Source: Candidatus Cloacimonadota bacterium
GTDB taxonomy: Bacteria; Muiribacteriota; UBA6191
DNA: 56,118 nt
Reading direction: 5' to 3'
Assembly (NCBI GenBank): GCA_019454875.1
Contig: JACFNL010000012.1
Coordinates: 1-56,118, forward strand
The notes under the pieces were generated by a model, which saw only the letters and a list, made by a program, of their open reading frames with translations, searched no databases and had not been told where the DNA came from. The position numbers and the translations under genes are program-made. Shown piece after piece: positions 16,001 through 25,853 of the stretch (its first letter is position 1; every line of letters starts with the position of its first letter).

Positions 16001-19000
16001 CGGCCACTTTGTCCACTGCTCCATTTATTTCTGAAACCATATCGGAGACAACGACATTTGTGGTTCGTTCTTTGAGCAATTTGGGTTTGTGGGGCAATGA
16101 ACTTTCCATTTCCTACACCAGGGTACTTACTCCAGTTGTGGTTATTACTGCATTTTCTCCTCAGGGAATAGTTACGGGCAACCGCTTTACTGATTATTTG
16201 TCGGTTCAGATTGATAAATCGGGCGGGGCAGAAAAGATCCTGTACACCACAGATGGGACGGATCCCTTACTTTTTGGTGTTGAGTCAACAGACTCTGTCA
16301 CTATGTCCTTTATGCAGACTGTACAGTTAAGGGCGATTGCCTTAAGAAATTCAGGGCTGACTGGAGTGGAGGTTTTTGAAGAATATCATTATTCTCCTTC
16401 GGCTCAGTTATCTGCTTCCTTTTCTCCCGCCTTATTATCGAGTCGATTTGTGGGCAGCACCTATTTAAGCATTACGGCAAGTCCTCAAGACTCTGTTATC
16501 GCGTATAAGGTTGGTACAAATCCCATACAGGTCACTACATCCAATGTGGCTGTGATTTCTTTTTCTCAGACTCAGACCGTCTGGGCCACGGCAATTAATG
16601 CCGACGGTTTTTCAGGTGCCACCCAATCCTATGAAGCTATCCAGCATACCCCTCCCGTAATCTCCCATACAATTAATTCTACCGGCCAGGTAATTGGTCA
16701 GTATTTTACGGGGGACGGGACTTTATCATTTTCCTCATCTCAGCCATTAAGCGCGTTTTACCTGGATTTTGATCATTTAATTTATCCACCTTTGTCTCCC
16801 GAGGAATTTTTGTTATCTGATATCAATCAGCCAATTGAATTAAGTCATGTAAATTCTAATGACTTTCGCTTTCAGTATAGAGGTGTGGATGTATATGGTT
16901 TTTCGTCTGTAGTCTCTGGAATACATTATGCCTATCACAAAAATTTGCCTATCTTAACAACAAATGTTTCTGGCCTTTTGGAGCAGAACTTTTTTGAAAA
17001 TACAGCTACAGTGGAGTTTTTGTTGAGTCCAAGTTCTCCCACAGCACTAGTGTTTTATACACTGGATAGCAGTAATCCTGTTACTGCTGCGCTTACCGCC
17101 CCCGGAAGTCTTATTATCAGTACGGATGTGAATCTGGTTTATGAAGGGAAGACACAGGAAGGTTTCAGTTTAGGATCTGGGCAAATTGAACTTAAGAAAT
17201 TGCTGGCTCCCCAAAATCTTCTGGCTGGCAATCAATCCAACAGGCAGTATTACAAGGGAAACCCGGTATATTTTGATGTAGTAGCAGTTGAGTCTGATAC
17301 ATTCAACTTCATGGGGGGTACTGGGCCGCTTTCAGTGAGTTCTGACTACATTACTTCACAATCAGTCAGGCGATTCACGATTGCTACAGTTCCCTTGGGA
17401 ACCTCTGTTTTAAATCTGGCAAAAACTACTGGTTTGTCAGTCCTGGCCAGACAAAAACTTGAGATCCGCCACCCGGTTTTAAATACCCTTGAGGGGGACG
17501 GGGTAGGCTTTCGACAGGAAAAACTAAGAAAACATACCCAGGTCTGGATGAACCACAACTCGGCTGGAGACATTCTCATCAGTGATTCAGACAAGGGAGA
17601 TGTAATACGGATTAAGGCCGACACCGGGGTAACTGAGAGGGCCGGATGGTTTGTGAACCCTTTGAACTACACCTACGCTGGTAAACCCGACTCGTTAGAC
17701 CTTCTGCCCGTGGCAGAGACTTCGTATGGAGTTCTGGTATTTTTTGAGTCGGATGGAGTACTGAAACTGGTTTCGGCATCAGAGGATGGAGGCACTGAGC
17801 TTTTTGGTGTAGGTGGTGGGACCCCTGTCAGTTCATTGGATGGTACAGGTAGCACTTTGGATGCAACTTCAGTTGAAATTGGTACTTCGGCGGATTATGC
17901 CTCATCACTTTTTGAAATTGATAACAGAGTCTACTTTTCGGTTGATGGTGGGCTTTATTCTTATGATGGTTCAGTAATTCGGTGGGAGTTTGGTAACACG
18001 GCTTCCGTAAGCGCGATTGGTACAAGCCAGATAACGACAGTAGAAGGATCCGTGGCCACTGCGGAAAAAATTGATGAGGAAAGCTATTTTCTTTTTGTAG
18101 ATGATTTCGGCCTTCAATTGTTTAAGGCATATCGTGTGTTTGTGGCCGGAGCCAGGGCAGGGGAGTTTGATCTTTTAGTCACAATGGGTAGCGGTAGCGG
18201 CGTGGCTCCAGAAGTTACCGAGGCCGATCCCCTTGATTTTGCCTACTTTACGATTAGTGCAGCATCCTGGGTCAACAGTGTTAACAATGGTGGCATTTAT
18301 GTAGTGGCATCGGATTTGGAATATGTAGATAATTTGTGGCATATCACAGACCCGAATTCAGCCATTAAAGTATTAAATTCTACCAACGCATTTTATGGCG
18401 GTTTACCGGCCCGAGCCGATCAGTTTCGCTTTTCTCCAGTTTCTGTTTTTGGATTGGGAAACAAACTTGGGATCAGCTTTTATGCTGGTTATAGTGATTC
18501 CATGGTCGGGATTTATGACCCAGATACTGGCAGTATATCCAGCCTGTTTGAAAAGCACGAGGATCGTACCCTTGATTTAAAATCTGTTTCTGTGAATGAA
18601 TTTGGGGACATAGTAGGACTTAAGACCAGACCGGGAAGACTTGAGGCCAGCCAGGATCTGCTGCTTGTCAGAAAGAACTTTGGGGAAAGCAGATCAAAGA
18701 CTGTAAAAGTGCTTGATAGTGGCTATGAACTGCAGCAGTATTTTTTACCCATGCCTGGAAATGAGCCACATAGCGCGTTATTGCTGCATCAGACTGCGGG
18801 ACAAGTCCAGCTACTTAGGGCCGATTTTAATAATTCCAGTGTTAGTTCTCTGACGCTCACCATGTCTAACTTTTTGAATCAGGGGTATGCCTCTGGGATT
18901 GGCTCTTATCTGATTGATGGACAGGATGGATGGTATGATACTCTTGATTACGCTGTGGATAACGGTCTGAGTCTAAACCAGATTGCGATTGCTACAGGAA

Positions 19001-22000
19001 TATCGGCCTATTACCATGCCGCCAGCCACCATCTGTATTTCTATTTCTGGTCAGGATCAGAAATGCATGTATATCGTGGTAATCTGAAGCAGAATCCTAT
19101 ACCAGTCCAAAAGGTTATAAGTGTCGCCAATGTCATTGATATACCGGACTCCTATGTACTTAGTTCCAACACAAAGATCAGTGCATTGAGTGATGCAATT
19201 CTTTTACATAGCTATGGCAGTTTGATTGCTATACCCACACAAACTCAGAGCTTTTCACCGTTTATGGTCGTGAAGAGTGATCAGGACACTACTAATACAT
19301 CAGACTATGGGGCCATGGAACTGGCCGGTCAGGTGTATCAGGCAGAGGGATTATCCTCAAGGGAAATTCATGTTCTTTGGGAGGAATCGCCTAATCAGAT
19401 GAAATGGCTGGATTTTTCCGGCACAAAAAATTCTGAAGTTATGGGATTTTCATTCAGAAGTTCTTTAGATTTTAATACGCTTAATCGCTGGTCTCCCACA
19501 CTTTCGAGCCGTCCGTTGCAGGGACAGACACTGGCCTATCTGGAACCAGTTTATATAAACCGGCCTAATCTGATACATACAGGGGTACAGCCCTACCTGG
19601 CGGCCTTTGGTCTCAGATCAGACATGGATCTTCTGACCGTAGATTTACAGGCTGGACCACAGCCTCTTTTAGGATTGGGTGCTCCTCAGGTTTCACCAGT
19701 TACCAATGTATTGCAGGCTGGTGCCGAAATTACCGTACCATTGACCATATCTTCCCGATGGAATTATCTGGCATTTGATGGTTCCAGCAGTTACCAGGCC
19801 GTTGTTACACAGGCGGGCAGCGTACCTTCTGCTCTTAGACTAACAGTAGATGGAAAAACCGGTTCTATACATAATCAGATTTTACGCGGTGCGGTTGTAC
19901 AGGATCGGTTTGGTCGCCGGAGTCAGGTTGCTCCAGGCTTAAATGTAGCCTTTGTCTGGGAACAGGACTCACTGTCTTTGGTGCCAGAACCAGCTTCCAT
20001 GCAGATTATAGATTTTTATGCGGAAGCTATGATTGATGATCAGGACATGGGCGCGAACTGGAGGGAGTATGAGGTCTCTGCCTATACATCTGATGTTTCT
20101 ATCCGAGCATTGTTACCTAACTCCCAGTTTGTAGAACTGGACGCACCATGGATTTATACCCACGATGGTTCCACTACCTATTTTGATTTTAATGAATATC
20201 ATATTCCCGAAGATGCAACCCATCTTGAATTTGTGCTCAAAAATCCAAAAGGGGAATCAAATCCTATTACTCAGGCTATTTTACGCAACTTCTGGGTAAC
20301 CGTTGCAGGACATAGAGGCTCATATATGGGGCTTGAAGGCAACCGCACCCCAATAAAGACTGTGAAGGAGGATACAAACGGGAATACCTATATTCTGGAT
20401 ACTTCCGGTGATCTGTATATCCTTGATGACAATAAAATTTTGAGAAGATTAAATCTGGTGGCCCAGCCACCGGGATATGACTTTCCGGTTCCGGTTAAGA
20501 CAACAAGTTTCTCTTTGCACCCTATTACGGGTGAGCTTTATGTACTGGACAGCATATTTTTGTTTAAAGCTACGGAACAAATAAGCTTTGATACAGCAAA
20601 CTACTCAAATCAATCGCGAAACCATTTGTTGCAGCTTGTGGAAGAGTTCTATTCATCTCCAGTACCCATGAATGAGGTGGCATTTAATGGTAATACTATA
20701 ATGCTGTTTGGGGCAGAAGGTAGTCAGGCTTTAATGCACTATGCAGATGCAGACACTCAGGATTGGTACCATTCAACAATATCCGGGAGCGACATTTTTG
20801 ATGCAGATTGTAGCGGCTGTTTTTTCTCGGTAGTTGGTTATGCATACACCACAGATTCTGTGCTACTTGGGTTTAATGCCATGACCAATGACGATGGTTT
20901 TGCGGCTCCCACAGGCCATGTGATTCAGATTCCAGACCCTATGCCCCATACAGATCTTGGGGCCCCACTTGTAGATCAGATGATTCCGACCACAGAAGTT
21001 CTGAGTCTAACCAGATATGCAATTGGCCAGAGAATCAGCAGTGAAAGTACTGCTATCCTGGATATCGAACCGGTACAATTGTATTCAATATATACATCCC
21101 CAACAGAAACCTCAGTTCTAGCGGTAGTTGGAGAAGAAAGTGAAGAAGCTTCTGGATTTGTGGTGTCATTTGAGCCTGACTCGATTGACCCGGAAAACTC
21201 ATTACTAACTTATGTGGCAGGTTCCTTACAGGTTGGAGATGTATACTCCTATCGTCAAAAATCCACGGAAAAAATTGGGAAAGTACGGCATGTAAACAAA
21301 ATTGGCAATGAGATTCATTTAACCATGCAGAACTGGGATGTACTGGTTAAAGCTCCTGATGATTACATTCGCCCATCTCAGACCTTAAGTGCTTTTCAGG
21401 AAAAAATTACGCAAGGACTGAATCAAAAAATGCCAGCTTATGCCTATAGGCAGGATGTAAAAAAAGCCTATTTTATTGAAGGCATTTTGCAAGGTTATGT
21501 CCTCTTGTCTTCATCTGGGCAATTGGCCTGGCTGGATCGGGGGGCGATGACAGTCACCCCTTACTCCCATCTTAATGGTTTTGCAAACATTGCCTTTTCA
21601 AGTTCTGATACTGTACTGCATGCAATAAGACGGGATGGCACAGTATATGCGGTTTCTGTGGATGCCAATGCACATACAACATTGCAGTTGCAGCCGCTTG
21701 TAACTATTCCTGTGCCTGAATACCATGAGATTCTTGCAGCAAGAGATATTAATCAGAATCAGTGGCTGGCAATTACTCACTCACAGCTTTATCATTACAA
21801 TCATAACACCGGACATATAGAGGTTCTGGACGATGCAGCCTTTCATGAGGAATATTCCTTTGTAGATTTGGAATATCATAGTGGTGGCAATATCGTGGCT
21901 GTAGTACGGCAGTCTTATAACAATTACCTGACCATCATTCATAAGTATCTGTCCGATCTGGACTGGAATACTACTGATCTCGAAGCAGAAACAAGCCTGA

Positions 22001-25000
22001 CGATTCACAGAGGCGGCGGTTATTTGTACTATGCATTAATCCCATATGGAACTGAAACCATGGACGACAGGGAAATCGGCATTAAACATATGTCCAACAT
22101 GGAACAGTTTTCAAGTACCAGAATAGAGGAGAGTGCAAGTTATGCTGAACATCGGACCCATAAACTCGGAACTGGCGCGTCAACTAGTCTGATTTATACA
22201 GGGGATCCATTTCAGGAAAATCAGCTCATAGGGTTTGGTGATGAACAGTATGGATTTCAATTGAAACAAAAACACATAGAAATCAGTAAACCCTGGCCAC
22301 TGGATCCAGTAATATCCTGTGAGATGGGAGACATTACCCATATTGAAACAAATCCAGTATTCATTGGTGATGGATATAAAATGGGAGCCGAATGTAACTT
22401 GGGCACTCAGCAAATGTTGACAGGTTTTTACAACGGTAGCCCATTGTTATGGGAACAGTACGCTCTTGGCTACTCTTCTGATAATTTCCACTCCTGGAAG
22501 TCTGAGGTTCTTACTGGAGTTGTAGAGTCTCCAGTGGTTGTTGGTATTCAACATGATGGACAGGTGTCAATTTTTGATCGCAATACATTTGGTGACATTC
22601 CATTTGCAAGTATCTACGGTCGGGACACTTTGTTTGACTTGAGTCTCACTACACTGAAGCTGACAGAAGCACAAGGAGATTATGAACTTGATTTGGCAGT
22701 GATGAACCGGTCCACAGATGGATTGGAGCAAATCCAGGTGGAAATCAGTTCTCAACTCGGTTCTAAAAAAATTATGGTGGCCATACCGTCCTTTGCACCA
22801 ATGCAGTTAAGGACTTTTACAGTAAATTTGACCGAGGCAGATTTAATTGGTTTTGATCACAAAATCCATCCATTGATGGCCAGGGTGTCGGTGCTGAACA
22901 CAGCCAACAAGGTATTGGAGGATTCCGATCCTAGGGACAATATTCTGATTCATGTTCCGTTTATCTATAACTCGGACTCGGATATGCTTAATATCCAGTA
23001 TGCTGATTTACTGCCTGATCGTGGGAATTATACCTTGGCCCAATTTACATCATATCCTGCTTCGGGGCTGGTAACTGATTTTACTTCGGGTGGAATCAAT
23101 ATTACCGCAATAAATCCAGGTGTTTACACTATAAGGTTACTGCTTCTGGATTCTCAAAACCAGCAGGTTGAGGTTGAGTTTGTGTTAAATGCTGAGGTTA
23201 AAGGCATTGATTTGGTGCTAAGCATGAATCATGTCCTCTTAAGGCCAGAAAAACCTAAGGACATATCATTGATTTCAACTCGGCGCAATGGTTCACCGAG
23301 AGTGTTTTCAGTACCTGTTGGCAGCTCCTTGATTGGTGTGGATTTTAGTTCTGTATCTTCAGGTGTAATTGTAAGCGCCACAATGACAATTGAAGCGACT
23401 ACATCCAGTACAGCCGAAATCGATATTGAGATCCGCCAAAGCGATGCAAATGATAATTTTGTCTTTATTGACAAACCACTAAAAATTCATGCCTCGGAAT
23501 GGCAGAGGTTAAGTAAATATACCGAAACTGCGACACTGACGGAGAGTAAAATAGTCGAACTGGCTGAAGGAAAATATGCCATTGCCTGGAAGTATTATAC
23601 AGAAGGACAACCCAATCCTTCTTTACCAGCACCATCAACAGGTATCAGGCTAAGAATATTTGATGCAGATGGAAACAGTCATACTGATGAGATTGTGGTT
23701 CAGGCTTCCGACTACATTGACTCTGTTTCTCTGTATGCTTCCGCATCCGGGACACAGGTTCTGGTACAGTACACAAATTATGCCCATGTAAATGGTGGCA
23801 TAGTTCTGGAGACCTTTGATTTAGAGGGCAAGCGGCTCGCTAAAGCAGTTTGGGATGATGAGGGTGAGAACTTTGATTTCCAGGGCTCTGGATATCCTCA
23901 TGTGGCGGCACTTCCCGATGGGGGCTGGGCTGTGTCTCATGCGGCCCACATTGATTTTTCTGCTACCTTTCGTCTGGTACGACTGGATTCAGAATTGCAG
24001 ATTTTGGCCGTCAGCTCTCCGGCAGTGGATGTGGGGTTTGCTGGGTATAGTAAGGTGTCAGCATTAGGCACAGACACAATTCTTCTTGCCCACATGGATC
24101 AGGGGGATTTTGCCGAAGTCCGCTACAAGCTGTTTGATATCAATAATCTTTCATTTGTGGGAGAGGATTTTGTAGGCGAAGCTGAGGAATATACAATTTA
24201 TACAGCTCCCGATGGCACCATCTATTTTGCCACCTCTCGAGTTAATGAAGATACAATCAAAATCAGTCGGGTAGACTCAGTAACCAGAACCTTGAGTAAT
24301 ACAAGCCTGGATGCCTTAGTAAAACCGTACGGGGAAGTAAGCCTTAAGAGAACACCCACCCAGTTAGCAGTAATGTCTTCTTTTGTGCTTGAGGGACAGA
24401 GTACTCCTCAATACTCAAGTGTCTGGAGTAATGGGCAAAAAACGCTATTGGCCTATCTGGATAAAATTGAGGTTTATAACGATCCTTCTGCCTGGAACTC
24501 CAGAACACCGGACCTTATAGTAACCTCATTTGATACTTCTTTGCTTACGGGATTCCCTGACCTGGAAAATCCTTATATGGGCAGTATTGGCACGATCTGG
24601 TCGGATGGTAATAAAATTTTGCTTGGCAGGGTTGATCTGGAAAGGGTCCTTGTATTTAATACCTGGTTTTCCTCTTCTACCCCAACAGCAGATTTGGCCT
24701 TAGCCGGAATATATCCCAAATCAATTGGCAGTGATTCCACACGGATTGTATTTTTAGGAAAAGACGCTCAGTTTGAAGATATCCTTTATATCTATAACAG
24801 TTGGCCAACTACAACCGCTCAAGCGGCAGACTTAACCATAGAGTTGCCGTATATGGCATCTGCCTTGTATAGCGATGGAACAACAATTGTGGTAGCTGAT
24901 CGGACAGATAATCGTCTGGTTGTATGGGATTCATGGCCAGTTAGCGATAACGAAGCATCTGCATTTAGCTTTGCTGGGGATGTACTTAACAATCCTGTGG

Positions 25001-25734
25001 CTCTATATAAGCTTGAGGATGTACTTTTGGTGTCAGACTCGCTTAACAACAGAATCCTGGGTTTTCCCTATTCTTCAATGAATGCAAGCTCAGTAGCAAC
25101 ACTTGTGATAGGTCAGCCAGATTTTGAAAGTAGTTTTACTAGAGTCAGAGACCCCCAAAGGATGGTCAGTGATGCTTTTCAATTGACAACATTTCCTGGT
25201 CAGTTAGGCGGGGAAACAGGATTTATGGCTCTCATGGGTGGAAATGTGTCTATGATTAAGGGCTTCAGACTTGAGATGGATGCAGCCTCGCAGTTTGTCA
25301 TTCAGGCTCGACCTGTGGATAACAAGCTGATTTATTTAAATCCGGTAACCCTTGCTTCGGAGTCTGGATTTCTCCCCGTGGAAGAAAGTAGTGACAGGTA
25401 CGGAAGCCATAGCAGGCCACAGTTTTTTACCCATGCCACTGGAAACTATATTGGGTGGGCTTGTACATATCAGCATGTTGAGGCCCAGTGTATTCGCAAG
25501 GTCAATGACACAACCTGGTTGCCAGAAGGAAATAAGGCCATGTTATACACCGGTAGCGGTGAAACAAAGGCAATTATGACAAAACAGGGTTCTGTAGTAC
25601 ATATTCTTGAGCAGTGGTATAGCACCTCAGATGGGGAGGCCAGTATATACATCCGTCATCTGGATCCTGGGGTTGTGGTAGATGGGTTACCATTTTATCA
25701 GCCGGAAGTACAGGAAGTGTATGTACCATATTAG
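13003..25734 (+). CDS. Giant secreted protein with chitobiase-type repeats and beta-propeller-like regions
   Basis: One uninterrupted frame of 4243 residues. A signal peptide (MFKRIICLLSFIILVSASFA) is followed by two modules with W-x-x-Y...GYWI/GYFIET pattern (about 30-175). Residues about 435-1400 hold roughly eleven repeats of 85-95 residues, the clear ones with a YYTLDGSDP-type core near 462, 553, 636, 729, 815, 1079 and 1350. This is the CHB_HEX_C_1 fold found after chitobiase catalytic domains, here without any enzyme domain. The middle (about 1490-3200) has beta-strand-rich sequence suggestive of propeller blades. A CARDB-like domain lies near 3212-3315. The last 400 residues have NHL-like blades (DNRLVVWDSWP, LNNRILGFP, LVIGQPDF). 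I see no autotransporter barrel, LPXTG or T9SS tail, so the export route and anchoring are unclear. A giant surface adhesin or filament is the likeliest role (inference). Confidence 0.85.
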   Translation: MFKRIICLLSFIILVSASFAAQKAPAGADMDTEALWTLNGSQWELFTNQELVWGRLKNIVPMHSIRDGYAYWIKKPNQAFYLGFPGSSQKTVGVRIEKSGIALVSLGLGQPFAIAELLQKPDGSRLPVKAIYTWDAPSSEWIVYRSEENTSTLSHLEPGKGYFIETTQDGVVLLPPGAQSLVSIAGGGSLQDLSVKAFASLSVLEFQQDGRLRPDNQAGLIVHEPDVTRQSLRLKVSAYSGYVSQAAALMIQPQQSLMDVQKLPLAQGSNLFLSQVVTLPELPQGQYNLWLEIYANDTTTKSEEISVDVRRGGLAFGRMFHDLNPDIKTPMGRILGSVSQIPDTGFQENPEMFQAASVNKIRVRVTGNDFSPMVQEFSGTATSGTVQIPIGDQRTVTVDYLDSYNDVIRRGQRQVSVLPAGNPPLQLVRAETGIPDPVITPLPGAFLDSVSVSLSTTTGTLYYTLDGSDPKTSSSRVQVISAVNLTVSESTLLKAYVELSSTQRGGVFEYNYVKTQIPQPIVTIDSQNPWNNLAFLEDLIVEIDSDQPRTFLYYTLNGAEPDLNSEFAALPTTLILNETTEVRYFLLNEFGFRSDVGSQVFVKETFPVLEMQSSSAEFFLDQVTVSFSSFAGAQEVIYSLDGSIPDENSPRFSLPHSIVITESLTLIAVPISPSGFSGNPEVQTFVKINDLSIDYVVSSENQVQASGSLIYFVEPVTLELSTSYPDTTVYYSLDGSEPTVASFEFDALNPIIISQTGSVKLLVMHEPSAILSDVTELSFVQHVLPQIQMISPAQSTMNTFSGSTSLLLTGSEFVFYSLSGTNPETDGSPVSAPLNLNIEDSTIVKAIPVDSLGFIGSVESIELLKIETPALNYVFSATQGAYQDGDSIFFSGDLTIQFSLAQAQTQGVGAINPETVPSYFSFSDQHSESFSQSSVFRFKALHDSGVYSDVTELNLQKIVLPEVMAETSPVVYSQEFAGSLGVVFTTTFPADMVEVQNVTAATLSTAPFISETISETTTFVVRSLSNLGLWGNELSISYTRVLTPVVVITAFSPQGIVTGNRFTDYLSVQIDKSGGAEKILYTTDGTDPLLFGVESTDSVTMSFMQTVQLRAIALRNSGLTGVEVFEEYHYSPSAQLSASFSPALLSSRFVGSTYLSITASPQDSVIAYKVGTNPIQVTTSNVAVISFSQTQTVWATAINADGFSGATQSYEAIQHTPPVISHTINSTGQVIGQYFTGDGTLSFSSSQPLSAFYLDFDHLIYPPLSPEEFLLSDINQPIELSHVNSNDFRFQYRGVDVYGFSSVVSGIHYAYHKNLPILTTNVSGLLEQNFFENTATVEFLLSPSSPTALVFYTLDSSNPVTAALTAPGSLIISTDVNLVYEGKTQEGFSLGSGQIELKKLLAPQNLLAGNQSNRQYYKGNPVYFDVVAVESDTFNFMGGTGPLSVSSDYITSQSVRRFTIATVPLGTSVLNLAKTTGLSVLARQKLEIRHPVLNTLEGDGVGFRQEKLRKHTQVWMNHNSAGDILISDSDKGDVIRIKADTGVTERAGWFVNPLNYTYAGKPDSLDLLPVAETSYGVLVFFESDGVLKLVSASEDGGTELFGVGGGTPVSSLDGTGSTLDATSVEIGTSADYASSLFEIDNRVYFSVDGGLYSYDGSVIRWEFGNTASVSAIGTSQITTVEGSVATAEKIDEESYFLFVDDFGLQLFKAYRVFVAGARAGEFDLLVTMGSGSGVAPEVTEADPLDFAYFTISAASWVNSVNNGGIYVVASDLEYVDNLWHITDPNSAIKVLNSTNAFYGGLPARADQFRFSPVSVFGLGNKLGISFYAGYSDSMVGIYDPDTGSISSLFEKHEDRTLDLKSVSVNEFGDIVGLKTRPGRLEASQDLLLVRKNFGESRSKTVKVLDSGYELQQYFLPMPGNEPHSALLLHQTAGQVQLLRADFNNSSVSSLTLTMSNFLNQGYASGIGSYLIDGQDGWYDTLDYAVDNGLSLNQIAIATGISAYYHAASHHLYFYFWSGSEMHVYRGNLKQNPIPVQKVISVANVIDIPDSYVLSSNTKISALSDAILLHSYGSLIAIPTQTQSFSPFMVVKSDQDTTNTSDYGAMELAGQVYQAEGLSSREIHVLWEESPNQMKWLDFSGTKNSEVMGFSFRSSLDFNTLNRWSPTLSSRPLQGQTLAYLEPVYINRPNLIHTGVQPYLAAFGLRSDMDLLTVDLQAGPQPLLGLGAPQVSPVTNVLQAGAEITVPLTISSRWNYLAFDGSSSYQAVVTQAGSVPSALRLTVDGKTGSIHNQILRGAVVQDRFGRRSQVAPGLNVAFVWEQDSLSLVPEPASMQIIDFYAEAMIDDQDMGANWREYEVSAYTSDVSIRALLPNSQFVELDAPWIYTHDGSTTYFDFNEYHIPEDATHLEFVLKNPKGESNPITQAILRNFWVTVAGHRGSYMGLEGNRTPIKTVKEDTNGNTYILDTSGDLYILDDNKILRRLNLVAQPPGYDFPVPVKTTSFSLHPITGELYVLDSIFLFKATEQISFDTANYSNQSRNHLLQLVEEFYSSPVPMNEVAFNGNTIMLFGAEGSQALMHYADADTQDWYHSTISGSDIFDADCSGCFFSVVGYAYTTDSVLLGFNAMTNDDGFAAPTGHVIQIPDPMPHTDLGAPLVDQMIPTTEVLSLTRYAIGQRISSESTAILDIEPVQLYSIYTSPTETSVLAVVGEESEEASGFVVSFEPDSIDPENSLLTYVAGSLQVGDVYSYRQKSTEKIGKVRHVNKIGNEIHLTMQNWDVLVKAPDDYIRPSQTLSAFQEKITQGLNQKMPAYAYRQDVKKAYFIEGILQGYVLLSSSGQLAWLDRGAMTVTPYSHLNGFANIAFSSSDTVLHAIRRDGTVYAVSVDANAHTTLQLQPLVTIPVPEYHEILAARDINQNQWLAITHSQLYHYNHNTGHIEVLDDAAFHEEYSFVDLEYHSGGNIVAVVRQSYNNYLTIIHKYLSDLDWNTTDLEAETSLTIHRGGGYLYYALIPYGTETMDDREIGIKHMSNMEQFSSTRIEESASYAEHRTHKLGTGASTSLIYTGDPFQENQLIGFGDEQYGFQLKQKHIEISKPWPLDPVISCEMGDITHIETNPVFIGDGYKMGAECNLGTQQMLTGFYNGSPLLWEQYALGYSSDNFHSWKSEVLTGVVESPVVVGIQHDGQVSIFDRNTFGDIPFASIYGRDTLFDLSLTTLKLTEAQGDYELDLAVMNRSTDGLEQIQVEISSQLGSKKIMVAIPSFAPMQLRTFTVNLTEADLIGFDHKIHPLMARVSVLNTANKVLEDSDPRDNILIHVPFIYNSDSDMLNIQYADLLPDRGNYTLAQFTSYPASGLVTDFTSGGINITAINPGVYTIRLLLLDSQNQQVEVEFVLNAEVKGIDLVLSMNHVLLRPEKPKDISLISTRRNGSPRVFSVPVGSSLIGVDFSSVSSGVIVSATMTIEATTSSTAEIDIEIRQSDANDNFVFIDKPLKIHASEWQRLSKYTETATLTESKIVELAEGKYAIAWKYYTEGQPNPSLPAPSTGIRLRIFDADGNSHTDEIVVQASDYIDSVSLYASASGTQVLVQYTNYAHVNGGIVLETFDLEGKRLAKAVWDDEGENFDFQGSGYPHVAALPDGGWAVSHAAHIDFSATFRLVRLDSELQILAVSSPAVDVGFAGYSKVSALGTDTILLAHMDQGDFAEVRYKLFDINNLSFVGEDFVGEAEEYTIYTAPDGTIYFATSRVNEDTIKISRVDSVTRTLSNTSLDALVKPYGEVSLKRTPTQLAVMSSFVLEGQSTPQYSSVWSNGQKTLLAYLDKIEVYNDPSAWNSRTPDLIVTSFDTSLLTGFPDLENPYMGSIGTIWSDGNKILLGRVDLERVLVFNTWFSSSTPTADLALAGIYPKSIGSDSTRIVFLGKDAQFEDILYIYNSWPTTTAQAADLTIELPYMASALYSDGTTIVVADRTDNRLVVWDSWPVSDNEASAFSFAGDVLNNPVALYKLEDVLLVSDSLNNRILGFPYSSMNASSVATLVIGQPDFESSFTRVRDPQRMVSDAFQLTTFPGQLGGETGFMALMGGNVSMIKGFRLEMDAASQFVIQARPVDNKLIYLNPVTLASESGFLPVEESSDRYGSHSRPQFFTHATGNYIGWACTYQHVEAQCIRKVNDTTWLPEGNKAMLYTGSGETKAIMTKQGSVVHILEQWYSTSDGEASIYIRHLDPGVVVDGLPFYQPEVQEVYVPY
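14307..17200 (+). repeat. Array of about eleven diverged chitobiase-type (CHB_HEX_C_1) repeats in the giant gene
   Basis: Successive modules of roughly 85-95 codons each centre on an aromatic-Y-S/T-L-D-G-S-x-P core. Clear units are near 14386, 14659, 14910, 15190, 15446, 16238 and 17050; units near 15735, 16000, 16500 and 16760 are degenerate. Copies are diverged at the DNA level, so this is an old array, not a recent expansion. Confidence 0.75.
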
Positions 25735-25755
25735 GTAGAAGGGACTACATTTTTC

Positions 25756-25783
25756 TAATGATTTGCCACCAGTATGCCGATAC
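25756..25783 (+). promoter_or_regulatory. Candidate flagellar sigma-28 promoter ahead of fliK
   Basis: TAATGATT (25756-25763) and GCCGATAC (25776-25783) match the FliA consensus TAAAGTTT-N11-GCCGATAA at 6/8 and 7/8 bases, with a 12-base spacer. The -10 lies within a palindrome AGTAT-GCCG-ATACT (25771-25784). It stands 71 bases before the fliK start and is the only such match I noticed in the flagellar block. Confidence 0.4.
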
Positions 25784-25853
25784 TTGTTTAAGAGTGGAGT
25801 TAAACGGAAATTGACTCTGGTTGAAATCAAGGAAGATAGATGAAAGGGAAATC

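Noticed and set aside
14307..17200. CRISPR or recent tandem DNA repeat in the giant gene
   Set aside because: Repeats are protein modules of 85-95 residues diverged at DNA level; no short identical repeats with spacers.
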